64,000 bases of DNA from Acinetobacter beijerinckii CIP 110307 (GTDB taxonomy: Bacteria; Pseudomonadota; Gammaproteobacteria; Pseudomonadales; Moraxellaceae): positions 229,721 to 293,720 of the forward strand of contig NZ_KB849766.1 in the NCBI RefSeq assembly GCF_000369005.1. Direction: 5' to 3'. The translations under genes were made by a program, and so were the position numbers. Every line of letters starts with the position of its first letter. Position 1 is the stretch's first letter. Positions 1-8,582 of this stretch are shown here, piece by piece. The notes beneath the pieces were generated by a model that was given only the letters and a program-made list of their open reading frames with translations, was not told where the DNA came from and ran no database searches.

Positions 1-165
1 CCGCCTTGACCACCGAAGCCGCCTTGACCACCGAAGCCACCACCTTGACCACCGAAGCCACCTTGACCACCGAAGCCGCCACCTTGACCACCGAAGCCGC
101 CAGTCGTACCTTGACCACCGAAGCCACCAGTCGTACCTTGAGCTGGGAAGCCACCAGCAGTACCT
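1..165 (-). repeat. Tandem GGFGGQ-coding repeat in the hfq tail
   Basis: Short near-identical units (ccaccgaagccgcc and ccttgaccaccgaag on the + strand) repeat without interruption from base 1 to about 165 and encode GGFGGQ(G) blocks. The units match at DNA level as well as protein level, so copy number could change by slippage. The + strand reading through this stretch is open only because the repeat is regular and is not a gene. Confidence 0.9.
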
Positions 166-386
166 TGAGCACCAGCTGGACGAGGGTTGCGTGCAGGAAC
201 AACAGTAGAAATCGCGTGTTTATAAACCATTTGACTTACAGTGTTTTTTAATAAAACAACATATTGATCAAAAGACTCAATATGACCCTGTAATTTAATA
301 CCGTTCACAAGGAAAATAGAAACTGGAATACGTTCTTTACGGAGAGAATTTAAGAACGGATCTTGTAAAGTTTGACCTTTAGACAT
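1..386 (-). CDS. hfq: RNA chaperone Hfq, glycine-rich form (3' end outside window)
   Basis: Hfq is a hexameric Sm-like RNA chaperone that pairs small RNAs with mRNAs. Read leftward from ATG at 384-386 the protein begins [13 protein letters not shown], followed by the Sm1 region ([15 protein letters not shown]), Sm2 ([12 protein letters not shown]) and then a tail built of GGFGGQ units that continues past base 1, so about 128 residues are visible. E. coli Hfq has 102 residues with a short unstructured tail; a long glycine-rich tail is typical of Acinetobacter and Moraxella. It lies 90 bases downstream of miaA in the usual miaA-hfq order. The core is unmistakable; only the tail length is unknown here. 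Confidence 0.97.
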   Translation of the reverse strand, partial: MSKGQTLQDPFLNSLRKERIPVSIFLVNGIKLQGHIESFDQYVVLLKNTVSQMVYKHAISTVVPARNPRPAGAQGTAGGFPAQGTTGGFGGQGTTGGFGGQGGGFGGQGGFGGQGGGFGGQGGFGGQG

Positions 387-446
387 TTTTAACTCCAAAA
401 ATTTTTAAATCAGCGCAAAAAAACTATCTTTATTTTTCAACTAAAA

Positions 447-475
447 ATTATAAAAAGACAGTTTGCGAATTTTGC
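447..475 (-). promoter_or_regulatory. Candidate internal hfq promoter
   Basis: On the minus strand a perfect -10 box TATAAT (452-447) follows GCAAAA (475-470) at a 17-base spacing. It starts just after the miaA stop codon and about 60 bases before the hfq ATG. The -35 is poor, so this rests mainly on the -10 box and the position. Confidence 0.4.
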
Positions 476-476
476 T

Positions 477-1421
477 TTATCCAAAGAAGTTTCGCAAGTC
501 TTCTTTCGCCTGCTTTATCGTCACGTAAGTTTTAAAATCGTGTAATTCTTGCAAAGAACGTAACCATGTGTATTGACGCTTTGCAAGTTGTCGTGTCGCA
601 AATAGCGACTTATTCTCCATTTCTAATTTACTTTTGAGACTCAAGTCACTTTTTAATAAAAATTCTAAAGCTTGGCGATAACCAACAGACCGCATGGATG
701 GTAAATTATCATCTAAATCGTATTTTCTAATTAATTCCTCCACTTCATTTAAAAAACCAATGCTCCACATTTTGCTCAATCTTTGCTCTATGCGTTGATG
801 TAATTCTACCCGATCTGGCATCAAAGCGTAGTTATGAAATGTGTAACGATAAGGCTGATTTTTTGGTTGCTCAGCTTGTAATGTAGTGATTGGCTGACCA
901 GTTATTTTATAAACCTCTAATGCGCGAATAATTCGTTGTTTATCAGAAACTTTAAATTTTTGACCTGCAATAGGATCAACTGCAATAAGTTCATCATACA
1001 CAGCTTGCCAGCCTTGTTGTTCAGCTTTCGTATTTATTTCATCACGTATTGTCTGATCAGCATTAGGCAAATTATCGGCTAAACCTTCCAACAAAGATTT
1101 AAAATACAGCATCGTTCCTCCCACTAAAATCGGGGTTTTACCACGAGCATGCATTTCATCAATTAATGGACAAACATCTTCAACAAATTGTGCGGCTGAA
1201 TACACCTCTAAAGGTGTAATAATATCAATCAAATGATGTGGATATTGTGCTTGCTCTTCCTGTGTAGGTTTAGCTGTTCCAATATCCATGTCTTTATAGA
1301 CGAGTGCTGAATCAACAGAAATCAATTCAAAATTACCACGCTCATAGAGTTCACATGCCAATGCTGTTTTACCACTTGCGGTAGGTCCCATTAAATTGAT
1401 GACGGGCAATTGATTTGACAT
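477..1421 (-). CDS. miaA: tRNA dimethylallyltransferase MiaA
   Basis: MiaA transfers the dimethylallyl group to N6 of A37 in tRNAs that read UNN codons, the first step toward ms2i6A. The 314-residue protein has the P-loop GPTASGKT at residues 12-19, the [18 protein letters not shown] block that contains the catalytic Asp, the [14 protein letters not shown] segment and the [11 protein letters not shown] motif. Length is normal. It starts 6 bases after the mutL stop codon, so the two are cotranscribed, and is followed by hfq. Confidence 0.97.
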   Translation of the reverse strand: MSNQLPVINLMGPTASGKTALACELYERGNFELISVDSALVYKDMDIGTAKPTQEEQAQYPHHLIDIITPLEVYSAAQFVEDVCPLIDEMHARGKTPILVGGTMLYFKSLLEGLADNLPNADQTIRDEINTKAEQQGWQAVYDELIAVDPIAGQKFKVSDKQRIIRALEVYKITGQPITTLQAEQPKNQPYRYTFHNYALMPDRVELHQRIEQRLSKMWSIGFLNEVEELIRKYDLDDNLPSMRSVGYRQALEFLLKSDLSLKSKLEMENKSLFATRQLAKRQYTWLRSLQELHDFKTYVTIKQAKEDLRNFFG

Positions 1422-1427
1422 GTAAAA

Positions 1428-3386
1428 CTACTCTCCTCGAGCAAATAATTTATCTAGTTGATTTAATGGAAAAGCACGCCAAGTCGGACGGCCATGGTTA
1501 CATTGACTCGCAAATTCGGTTTGTTCCATTTGTCGTAATAAGGCATTCATTTCTGAAAGGCTAAGTTGACGATGAGCACGTACTGCACCATGACATGCCA
1601 TACCTGCTAACAATTCATCACGTTTTTGCAGCAAGCCTCTCGCTTCATCATTGGGATCAAGATCATTTAATAGTTCAGGAATTAAATTACCAAAATCTGC
1701 TTTATGCAAAATGGCAGGCACGCCGCGTACAATTACCTGATCATCACCATATTGATCAATTTCCAAACCCAAGCGTTGTAACTGCGATTGTAAATCTTCA
1801 ACACGAGTGGCTTGCATACGGGTAATCGATACAATTTTCGGAATCAATAATTGTTGTGAAGTCCAAAATTCGGGCTTATCCCAAGCAGTTTTCATTTGTT
1901 GCAACAAAATACGCTCATGCGCTGCATGCATATCGACAATAATTAAGCCCTCTGTATTTTGAGCTAAAATATAAATGCCATGAAGTTGTGCAATCGCAAT
2001 ACCTAATGGAAATTCATCTACGCGAGAAGACAAAGCTTGATCGTCTATTTCAGTATTTGGAGGAATTTCTTCCTCACGTAAAGGTGCTAAATAGGTTTTT
2101 AAAGCATTATTTAGTTGAGCAGAATTATTATAACGGGACTGTTGTGCTTGCGATGAATGATATTGAACTGCTTGAGGACGACTTTTTTGAAACTCATCCA
2201 GTAAATCTGTTGATACGTCTAATTGCTGATTTAATTTTGGTTCTTGCTCTAATGCCGCACGGTGTAAATTAAATTGTTCTTGATATTTAGGTTGAGGCTG
2301 ATGATTAGCGTTTTCTGCACTATTGTGATCCGATTTCATAGCTTGAGCTAAATCTGCGCTCGCAGTTTGAAATTGAGACAAAGTTGCTTTGGCATAATGA
2401 CGTACAAACTCATGTACTTCACGCTGATTTAAAAATCGAATTTCGTGCTTAGTTGGGTGAACATTCACATCAATATTTTCAGGATCAACTTCTAAAAACA
2501 AGAGATAAGAAGAATGTTGATGGCCGTGCAAAATCCCGTCATAAGCCATGCGTAAAGCATGTGAAATGGTTTTATCTTTGACAATACGTCCATTTACATA
2601 AACATATTGCATATCAACTTGCGCACGGGCATCCGAAGGGTGCCCTAACCATCCAGACAAACGCATATTGATACTATCAGAATCAATCCAATAAGCATTT
2701 TGAATAAATTGCTGCCCCAATAACTGTTGCACCCGCTGATAACGTAATTCACCACTATCAGCGACAGGCAGGTTTAAACGAATATTATCGTTATGCTCCA
2801 ATACAAAACGAATATCGAAATGGGTTAAAGCCAAACGGCGAACAATTTCTTCAATATGATTAAATTCTGTGGTTGGTTTTTTTAAGAATTTACGACGTGC
2901 TGGCACATTAAAAAATAAATCCTGCACACGGATATGCGTACCTTTTTGCGCTGCAACAGCTTGGATTTGTTGGTGATCAAAAGCCGTTCCATTCACTTCA
3001 ACTTGATAGCCTACGCCTTGTTCATCTTGACTACTGGTTAACGTTAAACGAGATACCGCCGCAATCGAGGCTAAAGCTTCTCCTCGGAACCCCAAACTCA
3101 CAATTGCATGTAAATCCTCAGCTGTTTGAATTTTGCTAGTGGCATGACGCATCACAGCCAAAGGTAAATCTTCTGCATGAATACCTTGACCATTGTCAAT
3201 AATCTCAATTAATGTCGAACCACCTTGTGCCACCCGAATAATCAGCTCAGTCGCTCCAGCATCAATCGAGTTTTCTAATAATTCTTTGACTACAGATGAG
3301 GGACGCTCAATCACCTCACCTGCAGCAATTTGGTTCGCTAAAGCAGCATCGAGAGTATGAATACGACGCTTTGAATCATGCACCAT
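1428..3386 (-). CDS. mutL: DNA mismatch repair protein MutL
   Basis: MutL couples MutS mismatch recognition to strand incision. The 652-residue protein has an N-terminal GHKL ATPase ([28 protein letters not shown]), a variable linker (about 340-450) rich in Gln and Asn, and a C-terminal dimerisation domain. That domain carries DMHAAHER, the ACHGAVRA segment and CNHGRP, as in MutL proteins with their own endonuclease. In the DQHA(x)2E(x)4E motif the first Glu is present but the last position is Gln. The start overlaps the tsaE end by 11 bases. Confidence 0.97.
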   Translation of the reverse strand: MVHDSKRRIHTLDAALANQIAAGEVIERPSSVVKELLENSIDAGATELIIRVAQGGSTLIEIIDNGQGIHAEDLPLAVMRHATSKIQTAEDLHAIVSLGFRGEALASIAAVSRLTLTSSQDEQGVGYQVEVNGTAFDHQQIQAVAAQKGTHIRVQDLFFNVPARRKFLKKPTTEFNHIEEIVRRLALTHFDIRFVLEHNDNIRLNLPVADSGELRYQRVQQLLGQQFIQNAYWIDSDSINMRLSGWLGHPSDARAQVDMQYVYVNGRIVKDKTISHALRMAYDGILHGHQHSSYLLFLEVDPENIDVNVHPTKHEIRFLNQREVHEFVRHYAKATLSQFQTASADLAQAMKSDHNSAENANHQPQPKYQEQFNLHRAALEQEPKLNQQLDVSTDLLDEFQKSRPQAVQYHSSQAQQSRYNNSAQLNNALKTYLAPLREEEIPPNTEIDDQALSSRVDEFPLGIAIAQLHGIYILAQNTEGLIIVDMHAAHERILLQQMKTAWDKPEFWTSQQLLIPKIVSITRMQATRVEDLQSQLQRLGLEIDQYGDDQVIVRGVPAILHKADFGNLIPELLNDLDPNDEARGLLQKRDELLAGMACHGAVRAHRQLSLSEMNALLRQMEQTEFASQCNHGRPTWRAFPLNQLDKLFARGE

Positions 3387-3852
3387 TCAATTGTTCCTGC
3401 AACGTTTGTGCTAGCAATTCTGAATTTACAGTTAAAGTGACTAATCGAATCAATTCATCATCAGACTTTTGAATATCAATCACAACATCAGGTTGCGGAA
3501 TTTCATCACCACCTTTTGACGGCCATTCAAATAAAAAAAGCCCGTCAGGTGTATCTAGATAATCTCGAATTCCCATTAATTCAAGTTCATATGGATCGTC
3601 TAAACGATATAAATCGAAATGGAAGATTTCTTTGCCTTGTATGGTGTACGGCTCAACCAAGGTATAAGTTGGGCTTTTTACTGAACCTTGATGTCCAAGG
3701 CTTTGTAGAAAATAACGTGTAAAAGTTGTTTTCCCAGCACCTAAATCACCGATTAAATAAATAATCCCTGAATGTACTTGCTTTGAAAGTACTTGTGCAA
3801 AATGTTGAGTGTCTTGTTCATGATTTAGAGTAAATTTCACTGAATACGACAT
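3376..3852 (-). CDS. tsaE: tRNA threonylcarbamoyladenosine biosynthesis ATPase TsaE
   Basis: TsaE is the ATPase that works with TsaB and TsaD to form t6A at position 37 of ANN-decoding tRNAs. The 158-residue protein has a Walker A motif GDLGAGKT at residues 35-42, the [10 protein letters not shown] block and the FHFDLYRL Walker B region. It heads the leftward operon tsaE-mutL-miaA-hfq and overlaps mutL. In enterobacteria an amiB amidase gene sits between tsaE and mutL; it is absent here. Confidence 0.96.
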   Translation of the reverse strand: MSYSVKFTLNHEQDTQHFAQVLSKQVHSGIIYLIGDLGAGKTTFTRYFLQSLGHQGSVKSPTYTLVEPYTIQGKEIFHFDLYRLDDPYELELMGIRDYLDTPDGLFLFEWPSKGGDEIPQPDVVIDIQKSDDELIRLVTLTVNSELLAQTLQEQLNGA

Positions 3853-3966
3853 GGCAAATAAAACAAAATTGGGATGGCAGCTATGATAACATTGCCCTGC
3901 TTTAAAGCCTAATAAAGTCCTTTTAAAGTGTTTTATTACATCATTTTATTAAGTTGATTTCGTTGT

Positions 3967-4875
3967 ATGCCATCAATCATTGAGTTTACACCGCCATTAA
4001 TCAATGGCGTCAGTGCAAGTAAAGTCTTTTTGCCCAATGATGTTTCAGCAGTGACTATTTTTGATTACTTATGCCAGCACTTTCCACATATTCAGGTTAA
4101 CGAATGGCAACAGCGTTTTACGGATGAGTTAATCTACTCTGCGCAGGGAGAAAAATTAAAATTAAATAGTGTCTACACTCCCAATACCCACATTTATTAT
4201 TATCGTTTTCTGGCGCATGAAATACATGTGCCATTTAAGCATCAAATTCTATTTGAAAATGATGATTTGCTTGTTGTTGATAAACCACATTTTTTGACCA
4301 TGAGCCCTACAGGTCAATATGTTCAAGAAACTTTACTGGTTCGATTAAAAAAGCAAACTGGCTATGACGATTTAACGCCAATACATCGACTAGACCGTGA
4401 AACAGCAGGCGTTGTGTTATTCTGCAAAAAAGTATCATCAAGAAATGCATACCAACAACTTTTTGCAGAGCGCAAAGTTCAGAAAACATATCATGCGATT
4501 GCAGAATATAGATCAGAGATTCATTTTCCTTTGACTCTTGAGTTGCATTTAGAAAAAGGACATCCTTTTTACACCATGCAAATCAATCCTGAGAAAAAAA
4601 GTAATACTGAGACTATTATTTCTATCATTGAACATAATGAAAATTATGCAAAATACCAACTACAACCAAAAACGGGAAAACAACATCAGTTGCGAGTGCA
4701 TTTGAATTTTTTAGGGATTCCCATCCTTAATGATGCTTTTTATCCAAAGGTTAAACACAAGGCTGATGATGATTTTAGTCAACCGCTACAACTACTCGCC
4801 AAGCAAATTCAATTTATAGATCCATTTACAAATCAAGAAATGAACTTTAGCTCACTTCAAGAAATTTCATTGTAA
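3967..4875 (+). CDS. RluA-family pseudouridine synthase
   Basis: Isomerises specific uridines in rRNA or tRNA to pseudouridine. The 302-residue protein has the family motif HRLDR at residues 140-144 with catalytic Asp143, the LLVVDKPHFLTMSP motif before it and the KTGKQHQLRVHL motif near the C-terminus. The first 80 residues are a divergent N-terminal domain. The target base cannot be read from sequence; members with this layout are often annotated as acting on rRNA or on tRNA U32. Divergent from tsaE, single gene. Confidence 0.9.
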   Translation: MPSIIEFTPPLINGVSASKVFLPNDVSAVTIFDYLCQHFPHIQVNEWQQRFTDELIYSAQGEKLKLNSVYTPNTHIYYYRFLAHEIHVPFKHQILFENDDLLVVDKPHFLTMSPTGQYVQETLLVRLKKQTGYDDLTPIHRLDRETAGVVLFCKKVSSRNAYQQLFAERKVQKTYHAIAEYRSEIHFPLTLELHLEKGHPFYTMQINPEKKSNTETIISIIEHNENYAKYQLQPKTGKQHQLRVHLNFLGIPILNDAFYPKVKHKADDDFSQPLQLLAKQIQFIDPFTNQEMNFSSLQEISL

Positions 4876-4964
4876 ACACAACGTAATGACAAAAAAATCC
4901 ACTTTTCACTGCAAAAATATTGAAATTACATTACGATCGTTTAAAATACATGACGATAAATATA

Positions 4965-4983
4965 AATATTTGGTTTAAATATT
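4965..4983 (+). promoter_or_regulatory. Inverted repeat at the start codon of the RelB-like gene
   Basis: AATATTT (4965-4971) and AAATATT (4977-4983) flank a 5-base spacer and end one base before the ATG of the RelB-like gene. No Shine-Dalgarno sequence is visible. RelB-type ribbon-helix-helix proteins commonly repress their own promoters, so this is a plausible operator, but in such AT-rich DNA a 7-base dyad may arise by chance. Confidence 0.35.
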
Positions 4984-4984
4984 C

Positions 4985-5293
4985 ATGCGAAAAACAGAAG
5001 TTTATCAGGTTCGCCTAGATTCACAGGAAAAAAAGCAGGCTTTTGCCGTTTTTAAGCAATTGGGTATATCCCCTGCTCAAGCAGTTCGTCTTTTCTTTAA
5101 ACAAGTTGTACTGACTAAATCAATTCCATTTGCAATTGAAAATCAAAATATCAATATGGAGCAGTTACTTAAACTGCGTAAATCTAAAGCTGCGAATGCA
5201 GTAGAAAATCCATCTGCCATAGATATTGAAGATGATCACGAAGATTTATTTGAAGAGTTGAACGCTCTTCTCGGTGAAAGTGACAAAACTTAA
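4985..5293 (+). CDS. RelB/DinJ-like ribbon-helix-helix protein
   Basis: A 102-residue protein whose first 55 residues match the RelB/DinJ antitoxin fold: a short strand (EVYQVRLD), then KKQAFAVFKQLGISPAQAVRLFFKQVV, then IPFAI. The C-terminal half is acidic (EDDHEDLFEELNALLGE), as expected of a toxin-neutralising tail. No RelE/YafQ-type toxin gene follows; the next gene on the same strand is a GNAT acetyltransferase 98 bases away. It may be an orphan antitoxin-like regulator or part of an unusual pair. No Shine-Dalgarno is visible before its ATG. Confidence 0.75.
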   Translation: MRKTEVYQVRLDSQEKKQAFAVFKQLGISPAQAVRLFFKQVVLTKSIPFAIENQNINMEQLLKLRKSKAANAVENPSAIDIEDDHEDLFEELNALLGESDKT

Positions 5294-5391
5294 CAATGTT
5301 GCATTTATAAACAAGTTTTTATTTTTTAAGCTGAATTTTTTTCGTTATCCTGACAGTCCAAATAAAATTATAAATGTAAGGATCAACAGGA

Positions 5392-5835
5392 ATGATTGTT
5401 AAACGAGCAATAAAGGAAGATCTCCATCAGCTTGCTGTCTTGTTTGATGAATACCGCCAATTCTATGGGGCATCATCAAATATTGAACAATCTTATCAAT
5501 TTTTAAAACATCGTTTCGATAATAAAGACAGTGTTATTTTCATCCATGTTAAAGATGATGTATTTACTGGCTTTGTATTACTTTATCTTGCATTTTCTTC
5601 TGTGGCTTGTGAAACCTATTACATTTTAGATGACGTTTATGTCACACCCTCATACCGTAAACAAGGTTCTGCAAAACAGTTGATTGATACTGCCATTCTG
5701 TTTGCACGCCATGAAAACGCGCAACGGATTAGCCTTGAAACGCAAAAAAATAATTATCAATCCCATCAACTTTATGAACAAATGGGTTTTATTCAAGATA
5801 GTGAATTTAAAACTTTTCATTGTTTTTTAAAATAA
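5392..5835 (+). CDS. GNAT family N-acetyltransferase
   Basis: A 147-residue single-domain acetyl-CoA-dependent acyltransferase. Motif A is visible as DDVYVTPSYRKQGSAKQLID (acetyl-CoA pyrophosphate loop, RKQGSA) and motif B as SLETQKNNYQSHQLYEQMGF. The substrate is unknown. A Shine-Dalgarno AAGGA lies about 8 bases upstream. Its stop codon directly abuts the convergent rsuA stop. GNAT enzymes can be toxins paired with ribbon-helix-helix antitoxins, and a RelB-like gene lies upstream, but this one looks like an ordinary GNAT. Confidence 0.88.
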   Translation: MIVKRAIKEDLHQLAVLFDEYRQFYGASSNIEQSYQFLKHRFDNKDSVIFIHVKDDVFTGFVLLYLAFSSVACETYYILDDVYVTPSYRKQGSAKQLIDTAILFARHENAQRISLETQKNNYQSHQLYEQMGFIQDSEFKTFHCFLK

Positions 5836-6549
5836 TCATTTATCTACAACTATGTTTTGGCTTAACTGTTTTTGCGAAGGAGTTAAATACACCCATTCTC
5901 CTTCCGCTAACTTTGGTAATTCAAGTAAACCGACTTGATGTCGATGCAAAGCCTCAACTTTATTCCCAACAGCTGCGAGCATTCTTTTAACTTGATGATA
6001 CACACCTTGATGAATGGTCATGGATAGTTGATGAGTTGATATCAATTCGACATCAGTCGCAGCAAACACCCCTTTTTCATTACGAAGCTCTACTCCAATC
6101 TCTAAAGCATGCTTTTGATCCAGTGTAATAGGATCAGCTGTAGTAACGTGATAAACCTTGGGCACGTGCTTACGTGGATTGGTCAAAGCTTGTAAATATT
6201 GACCATCATCCGTGAGTAATAACATACCTGTTGTGTCCTGATCTAAACGACCAACACATTGGATACCACGATGAAGCAAAATTTCAGGAAATAAACTAAA
6301 GACACTTTTGTGATGCGTTGCTTGATGGGAACATTCGTAATCTTGAGGCTTATTAAGAACAATATAGACCTGCTCTCTATATTGGTATTCTTCACCAAAT
6401 ACCTGAAAACAGAGTTGATCAGTATGAATTTTCTGCTTTGGATTATCGCAGACCTGATGATCAATTTCGACAGAACCATTTTTTATTAACTGCTGACAAT
6501 ACTTTCTTGAACCAAAACCTTGCGATTGTAAAATTTTTTCCAGCAGCAT
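5836..6549 (-). CDS. rsuA: 16S rRNA pseudouridine(516) synthase RsuA
   Basis: RsuA makes pseudouridine 516 in 16S rRNA. The 237-residue protein has an N-terminal S4 RNA-binding domain (LEKILQSQGFGSRKYCQQLIKNG), the LNKPQDYECS motif typical of RsuA, the catalytic GRLDQDTTG with Asp103, and GVYHQVKRMLAAVGN near the end. It is convergent with the GNAT gene with no untranslated gap and no visible terminator between them. Confidence 0.92.
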   Translation of the reverse strand: MLLEKILQSQGFGSRKYCQQLIKNGSVEIDHQVCDNPKQKIHTDQLCFQVFGEEYQYREQVYIVLNKPQDYECSHQATHHKSVFSLFPEILLHRGIQCVGRLDQDTTGMLLLTDDGQYLQALTNPRKHVPKVYHVTTADPITLDQKHALEIGVELRNEKGVFAATDVELISTHQLSMTIHQGVYHQVKRMLAAVGNKVEALHRHQVGLLELPKLAEGEWVYLTPSQKQLSQNIVVDK

Positions 6550-6794
6550 AATTGCATCCTAATCCGAACTACAACTATTGTACTCGATTCCTAGATGCAC
6601 CGTTGGCTGTTGCTTATTCATTCTCTGTTTTTATAATTTATTCACAATCTCTTCACTTGTAATAGAACACCTACAAAACCATCGTTAAACTCTCTCAATC
6701 GTAGTATTGCGCTCCATATTTTCACTAGAAAATCTTGTTAAATTTGTCACAAGCAAAAAAATATTGTCCAGATAGATGGATAAGGAGTTTCACT

Positions 6795-7307
6795 ATGAAA
6801 TCGAATATATGGTTATGCAGCCTTATTTTAGCAACTTCGTCGATGGCAACAGTCACATATGCTGATAACGCGACACGTGTTGCTGCTACTTCTGCTCTAG
6901 GCAGTGTTGTAGGTACAGCAATTGGGCAACAATTAGGCGGACAAACAGGTGCCATGATTGGTTCAGCCATTGGTGGTGCTGGTGGTGCTGCGGCATCTAG
7001 TAACAAGCGTGATCGTACTGAAGCTGCAATCGGTGGAGGCTTAGGTGGTGCAGGTGGATATACAGTTGGTCGTAATGTAGCTGGAACCAATGGTGGTTAT
7101 ATTGGTGCAGCTCTCGGTGCGGCAGGTGGTGCGGCATTAGGTCAAAAGGTTGGACAAGATCGAGATGCTGATAACCGTTACGATGATCGTCGCTATGACC
7201 GCCGTTACGATAATCGTCGTTCTTATGATGATCGCCGTTACTACAACTCTCGTCATAAAAATCGTCATGACAATGGTTTGCATCGTGGCTGGTATAAAAA
7301 CCGATAA
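6795..7307 (+). CDS. Secreted glycine-zipper protein
   Basis: A 170-residue protein. The start at 6795 is chosen because AAGGAG lies 9 bases upstream and it gives a clean signal peptide (MKSNIWLCSLILATSSMATVTYA). The mature part has two glycine-zipper blocks (SVVGTAIGQQLGGQTGAMIG and AAIGGGLGGAGGYTVG...GAALGAAGGAALG) that resemble the 17 kDa / Rick_17kDa_Anti surface antigens, then a highly charged Asp/Arg/Tyr-rich tail with repeated DDRRYD-type units. Likely an envelope-associated protein; function unknown. A strong terminator follows. Confidence 0.85.
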   Translation: MKSNIWLCSLILATSSMATVTYADNATRVAATSALGSVVGTAIGQQLGGQTGAMIGSAIGGAGGAAASSNKRDRTEAAIGGGLGGAGGYTVGRNVAGTNGGYIGAALGAAGGAALGQKVGQDRDADNRYDDRRYDRRYDNRRSYDDRRYYNSRHKNRHDNGLHRGWYKNR

Positions 7308-7322
7308 TAGATTGTTTTGTAT

Positions 7323-7345
7323 AAAGCACCTTCGGGTGCTTTTTT
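7323..7345 (+). terminator. Rho-independent terminator after the glycine-zipper gene
   Basis: AAAGCACC and GGTGCTTT form an 8-bp stem around a TTCG tetraloop (7323-7342), followed by a T tract. Confidence 0.92.
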
Positions 7346-7360
7346 GTTGGTTAAATATAA

Positions 7361-7380
7361 ATATCGATTAAAATCGATAT
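7361..7380 (+). promoter_or_regulatory. Palindrome upstream of the luciferase-like monooxygenase gene
   Basis: ATATCGATT-AA-AATCGATAT, a perfect 9-bp dyad with a 2-base centre, 50 bases before the gene. A second dyad with the same ATATCG/CGATAT ends lies at 7395-7414. Two related operators in one promoter suggest a dimeric repressor; no regulator gene is adjacent. Confidence 0.55.
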
Positions 7381-7394
7381 ACAAAATACAATTC

Positions 7395-7414
7395 ATATCG
7401 TATTATTTCGATAT
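7395..7414 (+). promoter_or_regulatory. Second ATATCG/CGATAT dyad upstream of the monooxygenase gene
   Basis: ATATCG (7395-7400), spacer TATTATTT, CGATAT (7409-7414). The half-sites equal the outer part of the palindrome at 7361-7380. It lies immediately upstream of the ribosome-binding region of the monooxygenase gene. Confidence 0.5.
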
Positions 7415-7430
7415 ATGATTTTGAGAATTG

Positions 7431-8435
7431 ATGATGAAATCACTACAAGATATAAAGTTTTCTATCCTAGAACTCGCGCCAGTTCGTGATGATAAAAGTA
7501 TTGAGTTTTCACTCCTTCACGCACTTGAACTCGCCCAACATGCTGAAAATTTAGGTTATCAACGGTTTTGGCTCGCTGAGCATCACAATATGGATGGGAT
7601 TGCCAGTTCTGCTACAGCCGTTTTACTCGGATACATTGCGGCAAATACTCAAAGTATTCGTCTAGGTTCAGGCGGTATTATGTTACCAAACCATGCGCCG
7701 CTAGTGGTGGCAGAACAATTTGGGACCCTAGCGACACTATACCCAAATCGTTTTGAACTTGGTTTAGGTCGTGCGCCAGGAACAGACCAAATGACAATGC
7801 GTGCACTACGTCGTGGTCGCCAAGAAACCGAAGATCAATTTCCACAAGATGTAATGGAAATTTTGCAATACTTTAAAGCGCCGCAACCGAATCAAAAAAT
7901 TATAGCTACGCCAGGGCAAAATACTCATGTCCCTGTTTGGCTACTTGGCTCAAGTTTATTCAGTGCTCAATTAGCTGCAAAGTTAGGACTTCCCTATTCT
8001 TTTGCTTCTCATTTTGCTCCAAGAATGTTAGGTCAAGCGATCGAGATTTATCGTGATAATTTCCAAACATCTGAATATTTAGATAAACCTTATGTGTCAA
8101 TTGGCATCCCAACAGTTGTGGCTGCAACGGATGATGAAGCTCAATATTTAGCGACAAGTTCTTATCAGAGAATTTTAAATTTAATTCGTGGTCACAGTTT
8201 AAAACTTAAACCACCGATTGAATCGACTCAAGGTCTCGCAAGCAGTGCTGAACAATTAGCGATTCAAAATTTTTATGCGATGGCGCAAATTGGTTCTCAA
8301 GAAACGGTTAAATCAGGTTTAAATCAAATTGCGGCACAATATGATGTAGATGAATTTATATTCACCTGTGATATTTACGATACACAGAAACGTTTAGATA
8401 ACTTTAGCTTGTTAATGGATATTAAACAGAACTAA
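7431..8435 (+). CDS. Luciferase-like flavin-dependent monooxygenase
   Basis: A 334-residue LLM-class protein (bacterial luciferase-like TIM barrel using FMNH2). Family features are ILELAPV near the N-terminus, [31 protein letters not shown] and [14 protein letters not shown]. It resembles the YhbW-type subgroup, whose substrates are unknown. The start could be TTG 7428, ATG 7431 or ATG 7434; GAG at 7423-7425 fits the ATG choices. The two dyads upstream suggest it is inducible. Confidence 0.88.
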   Translation: MMKSLQDIKFSILELAPVRDDKSIEFSLLHALELAQHAENLGYQRFWLAEHHNMDGIASSATAVLLGYIAANTQSIRLGSGGIMLPNHAPLVVAEQFGTLATLYPNRFELGLGRAPGTDQMTMRALRRGRQETEDQFPQDVMEILQYFKAPQPNQKIIATPGQNTHVPVWLLGSSLFSAQLAAKLGLPYSFASHFAPRMLGQAIEIYRDNFQTSEYLDKPYVSIGIPTVVAATDDEAQYLATSSYQRILNLIRGHSLKLKPPIESTQGLASSAEQLAIQNFYAMAQIGSQETVKSGLNQIAAQYDVDEFIFTCDIYDTQKRLDNFSLLMDIKQN

Positions 8436-8444
8436 ATTCAATTT

Positions 8445-8486
8445 ACAGGCAAGTAGGTTGTTATTTAATTTTAGCGACTTGCTTGT
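8445..8486 (+). terminator. Weak hairpin after the monooxygenase gene
   Basis: ACAGGCAAGT (8445-8454) pairs with ACTTGCTTGT (8477-8486) with one G-U pair and a 22-base loop. There is no T tract. It sits between convergent genes and may slow transcription from either side. Confidence 0.35.
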
Positions 8487-8582
8487 CAGACTAACCGCAT
8501 CACCATTAATTGATGATGACTTTGAATATTTCATTTATTTTCAATTATTAAAACAGCAACTTCAAATCACAATATCTCAAAA

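Noticed and set aside
6..251. Long + strand open frame rich in Thr and Glu
   Set aside because: It is the antisense of the glycine-rich hfq repeat; regular repeats keep other frames open, and there is no ribosome-binding site.
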